From Pseudomonas zanjanensis (lineage in GTDB: Bacteria; Pseudomonadota; Gammaproteobacteria; Pseudomonadales; Pseudomonadaceae), in the NCBI RefSeq assembly GCF_014268745.2, contig NZ_JABWRB020000003.1, forward strand, positions 589,821 to 653,820: a stretch of 64,000 bases of DNA. Reading direction: 5' to 3'. Below, piece after piece: positions 51,501 through 61,400 of this stretch. The first letter of the stretch is position 1, and every line of letters begins with the position of its first letter. The position numbers and the translations under genes are program-made. The notes beneath the pieces are model-generated. The model did no database searches. It saw nothing but the letters and a program-made list of their open reading frames with translations, and was not told the origin of the DNA.

Positions 51501-53180
51501 TCACCGCTCATGCACATAGGTGCCCGGTGCCGCTTCACCGGCCGGGTAGGCCTTGTTGCCCAGCACGGTCGGGGCTTTTTTCAGTTTGCCCGAGCGCTCG
51601 GCCTGCCAGGCCTGCCAGTGCAGCCACCAGGAGTCGGTGTGCTTGGTGGAGTTTTCCTGCCAGTCCTCGGCCTTGGCCGGCATGTCCTCGCCGGTCATGT
51701 AGCGCGACTTGGGGTTGCCGGGCGGGTTGAGAATGCTCTGGATATGACCGCTGCTCGACAGCACGAACTCCACCTTGCCGCCGAACAATTGCGCGGACTT
51801 GTAGCAGGACTTCCATGGCGTGATGTGGTCGTTGGTGCCGGCCAGGGAGAAGATGTCGGCGGTGACCTGCTTGAGGTCGATGGGCGTGCCGCACACTTCC
51901 AATGCGTTGGGGCGGATCAGTGGATTGTTCTTGAACATTTCGATGAGGTCGCCGTGGAACGCCGCCGGCAACCGTGTGGTGTCGTTGTTCCAGAACAGGA
52001 TGTCGAACACCGGCGGTTCGTTGCCCAGCAGGTAATTGTTGACCCAGTAGTTCCAGATCAGGTCGTTGGGGCGCATCCAGGCAAAGACCTTGGCCATGTC
52101 GCGGCCTTCGAGTACGCCGGCCTGGTAGGAGTGGCGCTTGGCCGCTTCCAGGGTCTGTTCATCGACGAACAGCGCCACGTCGGTGTCCAGGGTGGTGTCG
52201 AGCACACTCACCAGCAAGGTCAGGGCATTGACTTTTTTCTCGCCGAGGGCGGCGTAATGGCCCAGCAGCGCGGTGCAGGTGATGCCACCGGAGCAGGCAC
52301 CGAGCATGTTCACGTCCTTGCTGCCGGTGATGGCCGTGACCACGTCCACCGCTTCCTTGAGCGCCTCGATGTAGGTCGACAGGCCCCATTCGCGCTGGGC
52401 CTTGGTGGGGTTGCGCCAGCTGACAATGAACGTCTGTACGTTGCTGCGCAGGCAGAAGCGCGCCAGGCTCTTGTCCGGACTCAGGTCGAAGACGTAGAAC
52501 TTGTTGATCTGAGGTGGCACCACCAGCAGCGGTCGCTCGTGGACCTGCTCGGTGATGGGCCGGTACTGGATCAGCTCCAGCACGTCGTTGCGAAACACCA
52601 CGGCGCCTTCGGTCACGCCCAGGCTCTTGCCGACCTCGAACGCGCCCATGTTCACCTGGCTCGGCATCCCGCCGTTGTGCACGATATCCTTGGCCAGGTG
52701 GGACAGTCCGTCGAGCAAGCTCTTGCCGCCGGTTTCGAAGAAGCGCTTGACCGCCGCCGGGTTGGCCGCCGAGTTGGTCGGGGCCATGGCTTCGGTCATC
52801 AGGTTGATCACGAAATGCCCGCGGCTGATGTCCGCGGGCGGCAGGTTGCTGTCGTCGATCCAGGCGTGCAGCTCCTTGCGCCACGCCAGGTAGGTTTGCA
52901 GGTAGCGCTTGTAGAGTGGGTTCTGGCTCCACGCCGGGTCGGCGAAGCGACGGTCGTCACCGGCCGGTTGCAGCTCGGACTTGCCGAACAGGACGTTCTT
53001 GAGCTCGACGCCGAAATGGGCGACGTGCTTGACGCTGTGCAGTGGTTGCTTGATGGCCTGGGTCAGCACCATCCGGGCAGAGGCCAGCAGGTCTTTCCTG
53101 CGCAAGCCGACGACGGGATTCAAGCCCAGGGTGTTTTCCGAGGCTTGGTACTTCAACTCATCGTTGTTCTTGTTGCTCAT
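51501..53180 (-). CDS. phaC1: Medium-chain PHA synthase 1
   Basis: The main class II PHA synthase. The 559 residues show GACSGG with nucleophile Cys296, VPPQINKFYVFDLSPDKS, FIVSWRNPTKAQREWG, the aspartate region LAGTNDHITPWKS and the histidine region LSSSGHIQSILNPPGNPK. It is about half identical to PhaC2 by eye, so the pair arose by an old duplication. It is first in the phaC1ZC2D group; TGGAGCGTCGTAG is a weak ribosome site before the ATG. Confidence 0.96.
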   Translation of the reverse strand: MSNKNNDELKYQASENTLGLNPVVGLRRKDLLASARMVLTQAIKQPLHSVKHVAHFGVELKNVLFGKSELQPAGDDRRFADPAWSQNPLYKRYLQTYLAWRKELHAWIDDSNLPPADISRGHFVINLMTEAMAPTNSAANPAAVKRFFETGGKSLLDGLSHLAKDIVHNGGMPSQVNMGAFEVGKSLGVTEGAVVFRNDVLELIQYRPITEQVHERPLLVVPPQINKFYVFDLSPDKSLARFCLRSNVQTFIVSWRNPTKAQREWGLSTYIEALKEAVDVVTAITGSKDVNMLGACSGGITCTALLGHYAALGEKKVNALTLLVSVLDTTLDTDVALFVDEQTLEAAKRHSYQAGVLEGRDMAKVFAWMRPNDLIWNYWVNNYLLGNEPPVFDILFWNNDTTRLPAAFHGDLIEMFKNNPLIRPNALEVCGTPIDLKQVTADIFSLAGTNDHITPWKSCYKSAQLFGGKVEFVLSSSGHIQSILNPPGNPKSRYMTGEDMPAKAEDWQENSTKHTDSWWLHWQAWQAERSGKLKKAPTVLGNKAYPAGEAAPGTYVHER

Positions 53181-53458
53181 CTACGACGCTCCATTGTCCT
53201 TCAGACGAGTACCGGGATCGTGCCATGAAGCCGCAAGGCCAATACCAGGTACGCTGCTCGGGGTGACCATAAATTCCGCATCGAGGGCAATGAGGAAACG
53301 TGTGCCAGGAACTCGCCGGTTCCTTTGCAGGGAACTTGCCAGCTCCATTGGTTACCCGAGTTTAATTTTTTTCGCAAGCAGGCCAGTCATTGACGTTGCT
53401 GCGCGGGCATTCAAGCAGATGAGTCTAGAAAATTCGCCCTAAAGCGCCAGCCCTTGAG

Positions 53459-53836
53459 TTAGAGCATCAGCTTGACGACGGACTCGTTCGGATCGCGGGT
53501 TTTTCCGGCGGCCTTGAGTTCGTCAAGATAATCGTTCCACAAGTCTTGCTGGCGCACCGCCAACTGGTAGAGGTAGTCCCAGGTGAACAAACCGCTGTCG
53601 TGGCCGTCGTCGAAGGTCAGTTTCAGTGCGTACTGGCCGGCCTGTTCGACCTTGGTCAGGGCAACGTTGAGCTTGCCATATTGCAGGATGGGTTTGCCGT
53701 GGCCCTGGACCTCGGCGGAAGGCGAGTGCACCCGCAGGAATTCGGCGGGCAGGTGGTACTCCTCGTCCGGCGCGTATTTGAGCGTCAGGGTCTTGGAGGC
53801 TTTGTGCAGGTTGATGGCGGTGGGGAGTTTGGTCAT
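53459..53836 (-). CDS. DUF971 domain protein
   Basis: A 125-residue protein with the gamma-butyrobetaine-hydroxylase-like N-terminal fold: INLHKASKTLTLKYAPDEEYHLPAEFLRVHSPSAEVQGHG and LKLTFDDGHDSGLFTWDYLYQL. In the full hydroxylases this fold binds zinc, but here it stands alone and its role is not established. I start at ATG 53836 (MTKLPTAI); the frame reaches into a REP element upstream. The hslVU-DUF971-pha order is common in pseudomonads. Confidence 0.88.
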   Translation of the reverse strand: MTKLPTAINLHKASKTLTLKYAPDEEYHLPAEFLRVHSPSAEVQGHGKPILQYGKLNVALTKVEQAGQYALKLTFDDGHDSGLFTWDYLYQLAVRQQDLWNDYLDELKAAGKTRDPNESVVKLML

Positions 53837-53874
53837 GGGGTCGTCAGTCTCTTGAAGCCATGTGTGAACATTAT

Positions 53875-54005
53875 GTGGCGAGGGAGCTTGCTCCCGCTGG
53901 AGGGCGAAGCCCTCCCAAAAACTCGTTGCGATCCACCTGATTGAGCGGTGGCTTCTGGTTCTTGGGGCTACTTCGTAGCCCAGCGGGAGCAAGCCCCCTC
54001 GCCAC
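53875..54005. repeat. REP-like inverted pair, family B, wide spacing
   Basis: The arms are separated by about 80 bp containing an inner GGGCGAAGCCC palindrome and a GGGGCTACTTCGTAGCCC hairpin. It lies between hslU and the DUF971 gene. Confidence 0.85.
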
Positions 54006-54031
54006 AGGAACTCGCTCACACTGGGGGTGGC

Positions 54032-55369
54032 TTACAGGATATACCGCGACAGGTCTTCGTTCTGCGCCAGCTCACCCAGGTGGCTGTTGACGTACTCGGC
54101 GTCGATGAGGATCGGCGCTTCGTTGTGGGCGCTGGCCAGGTCGCCGGCGCTGAACGACACTTCCTCGAGCAAGCGTTCGAGCAGCGTGTGCAGGCGACGG
54201 GCACCGATGTTCTCGGTCTTCTCGTTGACCTGCCAGGCGATCTGCGCCAGGCGCTTGATGCCTTCTGGCGTGAACTCGATGCTCAGGCCTTCGGTCTTGA
54301 GCAGCGCGCAATACTGTTCGGTCAGGGACGCATGGGGCTCGCTGAGGATGCGCTCGAAGTCTTCCGGCGTCAGCGCCTTGAGTTCGACACGGATCGGCAA
54401 GCGACCCTGCAGCTCCGGCACCAGGTCGCTCGGTTTGCTCAGGTGGAACGCACCGGACGCAATGAACAGGATGTGGTCGGTCTTGACCATGCCCAGCTTG
54501 GTGTTGACCGTGCAGCCTTCGATCAGCGGCAGCAGGTCGCGTTGAACGCCTTCGCGGGACACATCGGCACCGCCGACATTGCCGCGCTTGGCAACCTTGT
54601 CGATTTCATCGATAAACACGATGCCATGCTGCTCGACCGCTTCCAGTGCCTTGGCCTTCAATTCTTCTTCGTTGACCAGGCGGCCGGCTTCTTCGTCGCG
54701 CACCAGTTTCAGCGCTTCCTTGACCTTGAGCTTGCGGCTCTTCTTCTTGCCCTTGCCCATGTTGGCGAACAGGCTCTGCAACTGGTTGGTCATTTCTTCC
54801 ATGCCCGGTGGCGCGGAAATGTCGACGCCAGCCATTTCGGCCACTTCGATCTCGATTTCCTTGTCATCCAGTTGGCCTTCGCGCAGGCGCTTGCGGAACA
54901 ACTGGCGGGTGTTGGAATCCTGTGTCGCGGCGGAGTCGGCGTTGAAGCCCATGCGCGCTGGTGGCAGGAGCGCATCGAGAATGCGTTCTTCGGCAGCGTC
55001 TTCGGCGCGATGGCGGACCTTGGTGATTTCCTGTTCGCGCAGCAACTTGATTGCAGCGTCGGCCAAGTCACGGATGATCGATTCGACGTCGCGGCCGACA
55101 TAACCGACTTCGGTGAACTTGGTGGCTTCGACCTTGATGAACGGCGCATTGGCGAGCTTGGCCAGGCGCCGGGCGATTTCGGTCTTGCCGACACCGGTCG
55201 GGCCAATCATCAGGATGTTCTTGGGGGTCACTTCGACGCGCAGCTCTTCGGGCAGTTGCATCCGGCGCCAGCGGTTACGCAGGGCGATGGCGACGGCGCG
55301 CTTGGCATCGTCCTGGCCGATGATATGGCGGTTGAGTTCGTGGACGATTTCGCGGGGAGTCATGGACAT
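54032..55369 (-). CDS. hslU: ATP-dependent protease ATPase subunit HslU
   Basis: The unfoldase ring of the HslUV protease. The 445-residue AAA+ protein has Walker A GPTGVGKT (56-63), the substrate-pore GYVGRDVES, the intermediate I domain, Walker B IVFIDEIDKV, and the C-terminal ENIGARRLHTLLERLLEEVSFSA with sensor 2; it ends LSRYIL, the tail that inserts into HslV. It starts 43 bp after hslV. Confidence 0.97.
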   Translation of the reverse strand: MSMTPREIVHELNRHIIGQDDAKRAVAIALRNRWRRMQLPEELRVEVTPKNILMIGPTGVGKTEIARRLAKLANAPFIKVEATKFTEVGYVGRDVESIIRDLADAAIKLLREQEITKVRHRAEDAAEERILDALLPPARMGFNADSAATQDSNTRQLFRKRLREGQLDDKEIEIEVAEMAGVDISAPPGMEEMTNQLQSLFANMGKGKKKSRKLKVKEALKLVRDEEAGRLVNEEELKAKALEAVEQHGIVFIDEIDKVAKRGNVGGADVSREGVQRDLLPLIEGCTVNTKLGMVKTDHILFIASGAFHLSKPSDLVPELQGRLPIRVELKALTPEDFERILSEPHASLTEQYCALLKTEGLSIEFTPEGIKRLAQIAWQVNEKTENIGARRLHTLLERLLEEVSFSAGDLASAHNEAPILIDAEYVNSHLGELAQNEDLSRYIL

Positions 55370-55412
55370 AATAATTGGCGGTCCTCAAGCGGAAGTCTGG
55401 GCCTGGAAGGGC

Positions 55413-55943
55413 TTACTCCGCGAGGTCCTGCTCCTCAATGGTCTGGGTGTGGTTGGTGAAGACACAGATGTCGCCGGCGATGCCCAAGGCAGTCTCGACG
55501 ATCTCGCGGGCCGACAGGTCGGTCTTTTTCAGCAGGGCGCTGGCCGCGGCCTGGGCGTAGGCACCGCCGGAACCCATGGCGATCAGGCCATCCTCGGGCT
55601 CAACGACGTCGCCGTTGCCGGTGATGATCAACGAGGCGTCCTTGTTGGCGACCGCGAGCATGGCTTCGAGGCGGCTCAGGGAGCGGTCGGTGCGCCACTC
55701 CTTGGCCAACTCCACGGCGGCACGGACCAAGTGGCCCTGGTGTTTCTCAAGCTGGCCTTCGAAACGCTCGAACAACGTGAAGGCGTCGGCAGTGGCCCCG
55801 GCGAAACCGGCGATGACCTCGCCGTGGTACAGGCGGCGGACTTTCTTCGCGTTGCCTTTCATCACGGTGTTGCCCAATGAAACCTGGCCGTCGCCGCCCA
55901 TGACGACTTTGCCGTGACGGCGGACTGAAACGATGGTGGTCAA
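55413..55943 (-). CDS. hslV: ATP-dependent protease proteolytic subunit HslV
   Basis: The peptidase core of HslUV, 176 residues. Translation begins at TTG (55943), giving TTIVSVRRHGKVVMGGDGQ after Met removal, so the N-terminal Thr is the nucleophile. GGAGA lies upstream of the TTG. An ATG 16 codons earlier would bury the Thr and is rejected. The GSGGAYAQAAA segment is conserved. A rare TTG start may keep HslV level down. Confidence 0.95.
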   Translation of the reverse strand: MTTIVSVRRHGKVVMGGDGQVSLGNTVMKGNAKKVRRLYHGEVIAGFAGATADAFTLFERFEGQLEKHQGHLVRAAVELAKEWRTDRSLSRLEAMLAVANKDASLIITGNGDVVEPEDGLIAMGSGGAYAQAAASALLKKTDLSAREIVETALGIAGDICVFTNHTQTIEEQDLAE

Positions 55944-56070
55944 GGGAAGAGTCTCCACGCAGCGGGGCGAAAATGCCCGGATGGAACTCATATGGGGGTG
56001 GCGTGGGGTTTTTCAACTGTGGGGTGGCGGAGGGGACGAGTGGCACCTGGTGTTTCTGCCGGGCGCTCTT

Positions 56071-56162
56071 GTGGCGAGGGAGCTTGCTCCCGCTGGGCTG
56101 CGTAGCAGACCCAAAAGCTTGGGACCGCTGCGCGCTCCAGCGGGAGCAAGCTCCCTCGCCAC
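56071..56162. repeat. REP-like inverted pair, family B
   Basis: Both arms intact with inner CTGCGTAGCAGACCC. It separates the SPOR gene from hslV. Confidence 0.88.
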
Positions 56163-56197
56163 GAAAAGCCCCGCTGCCACAAATGCTTTCGTCAGAA

Positions 56198-56902
56198 TCA
56201 GCGGCTCTGGCGTTGTTGTAACAACAGGTTGCTGAACCCGCTGCCCGCCAATTGTTTCTGAGCCTTGGTCAGTTCCTCGCGGTTACTGAACGGGCCGACC
56301 AGTACCCGGTACCAAGTCTCGTCCTTCACCGTCCCGGACTCCACCGATACAGACTGGCCCAGCAGAATGATCTGCGCCCGGACCTTGTCGGCGTCGGCTT
56401 CCTTGCGGAACGAACCGGCTTGCAGGAAGAACTTCGTCACCGGCGCGGCTTTCTGCACGGGCGGGGCCGGTGGCGGCGTGATGCCGGCCAGGGCCGCCTG
56501 GGCGCGGGCGGTGTCGATTTTCGCCGCTTCGGCCGGGGTCACCGGTGTGGTGGGCACCTGGGGCACTTGTGGCGTCGGCAGGGTCTTCTCCGGCACGGCA
56601 TCGGGCGGCACGATGACTTCCGATTCCGGCAGCAAGGTGTAGAAGTCGTATTTCGGCTTCACTGGTTGCGTCGGGCTCGGCGGGGTCTTGTTGGCCTCGG
56701 CGATGCGCGTGGCTTTCTGCTGCTCCTGGCGGACGCGCTTGACGTCATCGCCCTGGCCCGGCTCCAGCTTCATCAAAAACACAATGAACGCGCCGACGGT
56801 CAGGCCGATGGCCATCCACAACCAGCCCGGAATCGGCTGTTTGGTCGGGGGCTGGTAACGACTGGCGCCGCGCTTGGGTGCAGGTTTTTTCTTGGCGGCC
56901 AA
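56198..56902 (-). CDS. SPOR domain membrane protein, FtsN-like
   Basis: A 234-residue bitopic protein: basic cytoplasmic N-terminus (AAKKKPAPKRGASRYQPP), one membrane helix (about 26-46), a Pro-rich periplasmic linker, and a C-terminal SPOR domain (about 160-230; KFFLQAGSFRKEADADKVRAQI and TWYRVLVGPFSNREELTKAQKQL). SPOR domains bind peptidoglycan lacking stem peptides at division sites. The layout matches FtsN of pseudomonads, but I do not claim essential FtsN function. It starts 1 bp after argS. Confidence 0.9.
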   Translation of the reverse strand: MAAKKKPAPKRGASRYQPPTKQPIPGWLWMAIGLTVGAFIVFLMKLEPGQGDDVKRVRQEQQKATRIAEANKTPPSPTQPVKPKYDFYTLLPESEVIVPPDAVPEKTLPTPQVPQVPTTPVTPAEAAKIDTARAQAALAGITPPPAPPVQKAAPVTKFFLQAGSFRKEADADKVRAQIILLGQSVSVESGTVKDETWYRVLVGPFSNREELTKAQKQLAGSGFSNLLLQQRQSR

Positions 56903-56903
56903 C

Positions 56904-58640
56904 TTACATGCGCTCCAGGGTTTCCAGGCCGAGCAGTTCCAGGCCTTGCTTTAGCGTGCGCCCGGTCAGTGCGGCGAGACGCAGGCGGCTCTGCATTTGC
57001 TCCGGGGTTTGCGCGTTGAGGATCGGGCAGTTCTCGTAGAAGCTGGAGAACAGGCCGGCGACATCGTACAGGTAGGCGCATAGCGTGTGCGGCGTGCCTT
57101 TGTCGGCGACGTTGTTCAGCACTTCGCCGAACTGCGCCAGTTTCGCCGCGAGCTCCTGCTCCTGCGGGGCTTGGAGCACAATCTGGCCGTCTATTTCATT
57201 GAAGTCTTTGCCGAGCTTGCGGAACACGCCCGCTACGCGGGTGTAGGCGTACAGCAGGTACGGCGCGGTGTTGCCTTCGAAATTGAGCATCAGGTCGAAG
57301 TTGAAGCTGTAGTCGCTGGTGCGGTGCTTGGACAGGTCGGCGTATTTCACCGCGTCGATGCCCACGACCTTGGCGATCTTGCGCAGTTCGTCTTCGGCCA
57401 GGTCCGGGTTCTTGCCCTTGACCAGGGTGTAGGCGCGGTCCTGGGCTTCGGTCAGCAGGTCGATCAGCTTCACCGTGCCGCCGTCGCGGGTCTTGAACGG
57501 ACGACCGTCGGCGCCGTTCATGGTGCCGAAGCCCATGTGCTCCATCTCCATCGGATGGGTCACGAAACCAGCCAGGCGTGCCACTTCGAACACTTGCTGG
57601 AAGTGCAGGGCCTGACGCTGATCGACGAAATACAGCACCCGATCGGCCTTGAGCACGCCGTTGCGGTAGCGCACGGCCGCCAGGTCGGTGGTGGCGTAGA
57701 GGTAGCCGCCGTCGGCCTTGACGATGATCACCGGCAGCGGCTCGCCATCGGCGGTCTTGAACTGGTCGAGGAACACACACTGGGCGCCGTTGCTTTCCAC
57801 TAGCATGCCCTTGGTGCGGAGGTCGTTGACCACGTTGACCAGGTCGTCGTTGTAGGCGCTTTCGCCCATCACGTCGGCCATGGTCAATTTGACGTTCAGC
57901 AGCTCGTAGATTTTCTGGCAATGGGACAGGGAGATGTCCTTGAACTTGGTCCACAGCGCCAGGCACTCGGCATCGCCGGCCTGCAACTTGACCACCAGGC
58001 CACGGGCGCGGTCGGCGAACTCCGGCGACTCGTCGAAGCGTTGCTTGGCGGCGCGGTAGAAGTTCTCCAGGTCCGACAGCTCATCGCTGGTGATCGGGTT
58101 TTCCTGAAGATAGGCCATCAGCATGCCGAACTGGGTGCCCCAGTCGCCGACGTGGTTCTGGCGGATCACGGTGTCGCCAAGAAACTCCAGGACCCGGGCC
58201 ACGCCGTCGCCGATGATGGTCGAGCGCAGGTGGCCGACGTGCATTTCCTTGGCCAGGTTGGGGGCCGAGAGGTCGACCACGGTGCGCTGCAACGGGCCGG
58301 CCTTGCGCACGCCGATGCGTTCGTCGGCCAGCGCCGCGTCCAGGCGCGAGGCCAGGGCCTGGGTGTTCTGGAAGAAATTGATGAACCCGGGGCCGGCGAT
58401 GTCAGCCTTGCTGACGTTCTCGTCGGCCGGCAGCGCGGCGATGATTTTTTCCGCCAGGTTGCGAGGTTTCATGCCGGCCGGCTTGGCGAGCATCATCGCG
58501 ATGTTGCTGGCGAAGTCGCCGTGGGTCTTGTCGCGGGTGTTCTCGACCTGAATCGCCGGCGACAGGCCTTCTGGCAGCACACCTTCAGCGACGAGTTGGG
58601 TGATGGCTTGCTGGATGAGCTGGCGAATGGTGTCTTTCAT
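56904..58640 (-). CDS. argS: Arginyl-tRNA synthetase
   Basis: Charges tRNA-Arg. The 578-residue class I enzyme has the HIGH-type motif in LAKEMHVGHLRSTIIGDG, the N-terminal Add-1 domain (IQVENTRDKTHGDFASNIAM), the core KADGGYLYATTDLAAVRYR, and a C-terminal anticodon domain ending LGLETLERM. The start is ATG 58640 (MKDTIRQLIQQ), preceded by AAAGAGAAGACC. The SPOR gene follows by 1 bp, so the two are an operon. Confidence 0.96.
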   Translation of the reverse strand: MKDTIRQLIQQAITQLVAEGVLPEGLSPAIQVENTRDKTHGDFASNIAMMLAKPAGMKPRNLAEKIIAALPADENVSKADIAGPGFINFFQNTQALASRLDAALADERIGVRKAGPLQRTVVDLSAPNLAKEMHVGHLRSTIIGDGVARVLEFLGDTVIRQNHVGDWGTQFGMLMAYLQENPITSDELSDLENFYRAAKQRFDESPEFADRARGLVVKLQAGDAECLALWTKFKDISLSHCQKIYELLNVKLTMADVMGESAYNDDLVNVVNDLRTKGMLVESNGAQCVFLDQFKTADGEPLPVIIVKADGGYLYATTDLAAVRYRNGVLKADRVLYFVDQRQALHFQQVFEVARLAGFVTHPMEMEHMGFGTMNGADGRPFKTRDGGTVKLIDLLTEAQDRAYTLVKGKNPDLAEDELRKIAKVVGIDAVKYADLSKHRTSDYSFNFDLMLNFEGNTAPYLLYAYTRVAGVFRKLGKDFNEIDGQIVLQAPQEQELAAKLAQFGEVLNNVADKGTPHTLCAYLYDVAGLFSSFYENCPILNAQTPEQMQSRLRLAALTGRTLKQGLELLGLETLERM

Positions 58641-58782
58641 GGTCTTCTCTTTCAACCGCAGGCGCGGCGGCGCTTCGATGCGCTGGTGGAAAAACTGGGC
58701 ATTATCCGTGGCGCGGGCGAGCTTGCCAACTGTAGCGGGTTGGTTGGTAACTATTCCAGATGGTCAGCATGCACTCGGACCC

Positions 58783-58870
58783 TGTGGGAGCGGGCTTGCT
58801 CGCGAAAGCGGTGGCACAGCCAATATCACCGCAACTGACCCACCGCCTTCGCGAGCAAGCCCGCTCCCAC
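58783..58870. repeat. REP-like inverted pair, family A
   Basis: A full pair extended by GCGGTGG / CCACCGC. It lies 13 bp beyond the priA stop codon and may form its mRNA 3' end. Confidence 0.88.
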
Positions 58871-58883
58871 AGGGGGGCAGTGG

Positions 58884-61103
58884 TCAATACAAATCCACCG
58901 GATCCACATCCAGCGACCAGCGCACCGCCCGCCCGCTGGGCATCTGTTCCAGTACCAGTAGCCAGGCGCTCAGCAGTCGATGCAGCGGCGCCCGGGCATT
59001 GGCCTGCAATAAAAGCTGCGCGCGATAGCGCCCGGCTCGCCGTTCCATCGGCGCTGGCACCGGCCCCAGGAGTTCGATGCCGGTGAGGCTCTGCTCTGCC
59101 AGCAAACGCTCCGCCTCGCTGCAAGCCTCATCGAGGAAACCTTCGGCCTGCCCCGGCTTGTGGGCTTCGGCCCGCAACAGCGCCAGGTGGGCAAAGGGCG
59201 GCAGGCCGGCGCTGCGGCGTTCGCTCAAGGCCTGCTCGGCGAAGGCGAAGTAACCCTGTTCGGTCAGTTGGATCAGCAGTGGGTGGTCGGCCAGGTGCGT
59301 CTGGATGATCACTTTGCCCGGTTCCTCGGCCCGACCGGCCCGGCCCGCGACCTGGACGATCAATTGCGCCATGCGCTCGCTGGCGCGGAAGTCGCCGGAG
59401 AATAGCCCGCCATCGGCGTCGAGGATCGACACCAGGGTGACCCGTGGGAAGTGATGCCCCTTGGCGAGCATCTGCGTGCCCACCAATATGCACGGCTGAC
59501 CCTTCTGGATCGTCGCGAACAGTTGGTTCATCGCGTCCTTGCGCGAGGTGCTGTCACGGTCGACCCGCAACACCGGGTAGTCCGGAAACAGGATGCCCAG
59601 CCGTTCTTCGGCGCGTTCGGTGCCGGCGCCGACCGGGCGCAAATCCACTTTGCCGCACTGTGGGCAATGCCTTGGCACGCGCTCGACGTGGCCGCAATGG
59701 TGACAACGCAGCTCGCCATGGCGTTGATGCACGGTCATCCGCGCGTCGCAGCGTTCGCAGCCAGACATCCAGCCACAGTCGTGGCACAGCAGGGTCGGGG
59801 CAAAACCGCGACGATTGAGGAATACCAGCACCTGTTGCCCGGCGGCCAGGGTCTGGCCGATGGCTTGCTGCATCGGTCCGGAAATACCGCTGTCCAGCGG
59901 ACGACTTTTCACATCCAGGCGCAGGAAGCGCGGTTGCTTGGCGCCACCGGCCCGTTCGTTGAGGCGCAACAGGCCGTAGCGGCCGGTGTAGGCGTTGTGC
60001 AGGCTTTCCAGCGAGGGCGTGGCCGAGCCGAGCACGATCGGGATGTTTTCCTGGCGGGCGCGCACCAATGCCAGGTCGCGGGCGTGATAGCGCAGGCCTT
60101 CCTGCTGTTTATAAGAGCCATCGTGCTCTTCGTCGATGATGATCAGGCCAGGGTTCTTCATCGGCGTGAACAGGGCCGAGCGAGTGCCGATGATGATGTC
60201 GGCCTCGCCGTCGCGGGCGGCGAGCCAGGCTTCCAGGCGTTCACGGTCGTTGACCGCCGAGTGCACCAGGGCGATCCGCGCATTGAAGCGCTGTTCGAAG
60301 CGCGCCAGGGTTTGTGGGCCGAGGTTGATTTCCGGAATCAGCACCAGGGCCTGCTTGCCGGCCTCCAGGGTCTGGCGGATCAGTTGCAGGTAGACCTCGG
60401 TCTTGCCGCTGCCGGTGACGCCTGCCAACAGAAAGGCGTGATAACTGTCAAAACCTGCGCGAATCGCTTCGCAAGCGGCCCGCTGCTCGGCATTGAGTGG
60501 CAGTTCCGGCTGGGCCAGCCAATGTTCATGGCGGGCGCCGGGGGCGTGCCGACGGATTTCCACCTGGACCAGGTCCTTGGCCAGCAACAGGTCCAGGCTG
60601 TCCTTGCTGAGCATCAGTTTGCTCAGCAGTTGATGGGCCACGCCATGGGGGTGTTGGGCCAGGGTCGCCAAGGCTTCGCGCTGGCGCGGGGCGCGAGCGA
60701 TGCGGGGATCGTCCAGCGAGGCCCCCGGGGCCACCGACCAGAACCGCTCTTGGCGCGCCTCGGCCAGCTCGCCCTGGCGCAGCAGCACCGGCAGCGCCCA
60801 GCTCAGGGTATCGCCGAGGCTGTGCTGGTAGTACTGGGACGTCCACAGGCACAGCTTGAACAGCGAGGCGGGCAGCGGCGGCGTGGCATCGAGCAGCGCC
60901 AGGGCCGGTTTGAGCTTGTCGGCCGGGACTTCGCTGTGGTCGGTGACTTCCACCAGGATGCCGATCATTTCCCGCCGGCCGAACGGCACCCGCAGGCGCA
61001 TGCCCGGCTGCAACTGGGCGCGCAGGATCCCGGCCGGGGCGCGGTAGTCGAACAGGCGGCGCAGGGGCGAAGGCAGGGCGAGGCGCAGGATGGCGTCGGG
61101 CAC
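58884..61103 (-). CDS. priA: Primosomal replication helicase PriA
   Basis: Restarts stalled replication forks by loading the replicative helicase. The 739-residue protein has an N-terminal DNA-binding domain, Walker A GVTGSGKTEV, DEEH box IIIDEEHDGSYKQQ, and zinc-binding cysteines in CHDCGWMSGCERC and CHHCGHVERVPRHCPQC. Start GTG 61103 (VPDAILRLALPSPL) gives the family length; the open frame continues upstream into a REP pair and is not coding there. Confidence 0.95.
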   Translation of the reverse strand: MPDAILRLALPSPLRRLFDYRAPAGILRAQLQPGMRLRVPFGRREMIGILVEVTDHSEVPADKLKPALALLDATPPLPASLFKLCLWTSQYYQHSLGDTLSWALPVLLRQGELAEARQERFWSVAPGASLDDPRIARAPRQREALATLAQHPHGVAHQLLSKLMLSKDSLDLLLAKDLVQVEIRRHAPGARHEHWLAQPELPLNAEQRAACEAIRAGFDSYHAFLLAGVTGSGKTEVYLQLIRQTLEAGKQALVLIPEINLGPQTLARFEQRFNARIALVHSAVNDRERLEAWLAARDGEADIIIGTRSALFTPMKNPGLIIIDEEHDGSYKQQEGLRYHARDLALVRARQENIPIVLGSATPSLESLHNAYTGRYGLLRLNERAGGAKQPRFLRLDVKSRPLDSGISGPMQQAIGQTLAAGQQVLVFLNRRGFAPTLLCHDCGWMSGCERCDARMTVHQRHGELRCHHCGHVERVPRHCPQCGKVDLRPVGAGTERAEERLGILFPDYPVLRVDRDSTSRKDAMNQLFATIQKGQPCILVGTQMLAKGHHFPRVTLVSILDADGGLFSGDFRASERMAQLIVQVAGRAGRAEEPGKVIIQTHLADHPLLIQLTEQGYFAFAEQALSERRSAGLPPFAHLALLRAEAHKPGQAEGFLDEACSEAERLLAEQSLTGIELLGPVPAPMERRAGRYRAQLLLQANARAPLHRLLSAWLLVLEQMPSGRAVRWSLDVDPVDLY

Positions 61104-61150
61104 GCGGGGCAATCTCAATAAACAGACATTGGGTGAGGCTGGCGCTGAAT

Positions 61151-61237
61151 GTGGGAGCGGGCTTGCTCGCGAAGGCGGATTATCTGGCAGAAATGATGTG
61201 CCTGACACACCGCCTTCGCGAGCAAGCCCGCTCCCAC
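61151..61237. repeat. REP-like inverted pair, family A
   Basis: A full pair in the priA-rpmE divergent region, 48 bp before the priA GTG, with inner GAAGGCGGATTAT / ACACCGCCTTC. Confidence 0.88.
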
Positions 61238-61302
61238 AAGTCCCACAAGAAGGATCGCGCATGAGGCCGGGAGCCTAGCAGACGGTTGGTACAAGGCATA
61301 GC

Positions 61303-61330
61303 TTGCGCGAATGACGATGTCTGGTAGAAT
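61303..61330 (+). promoter_or_regulatory. Candidate sigma-70 promoter of rpmE
   Basis: TTGCGC (61303-61308) and TAGAAT (61325-61330) are 16 bp apart, about 70 bp before the rpmE start, giving a leader with room for regulation. Confidence 0.6.
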
Positions 61331-61400
61331 CCGCGGCCTAATTACGTGCGGTATTCAACAATAGTGTTGGGTGGCGGCACGCTAGCCTGAGGAAAACAGC

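Noticed and set aside
51462..53228. 588-codon plus-strand frame over phaC1
   Set aside because: Antisense to the synthase; His/Val/Gly/Arg-rich composition without family motifs. Likewise 48506-49876 over phaC2 and 59451-61121 over priA.
53225..53245. Sigma-54-like element before phaC1 on the minus strand (TGGCACGATCCCGGTAC)
   Set aside because: The -24 half is perfect, but the -12 half has GT where GC is required at ten-base spacing, so it is at best a very weak site.
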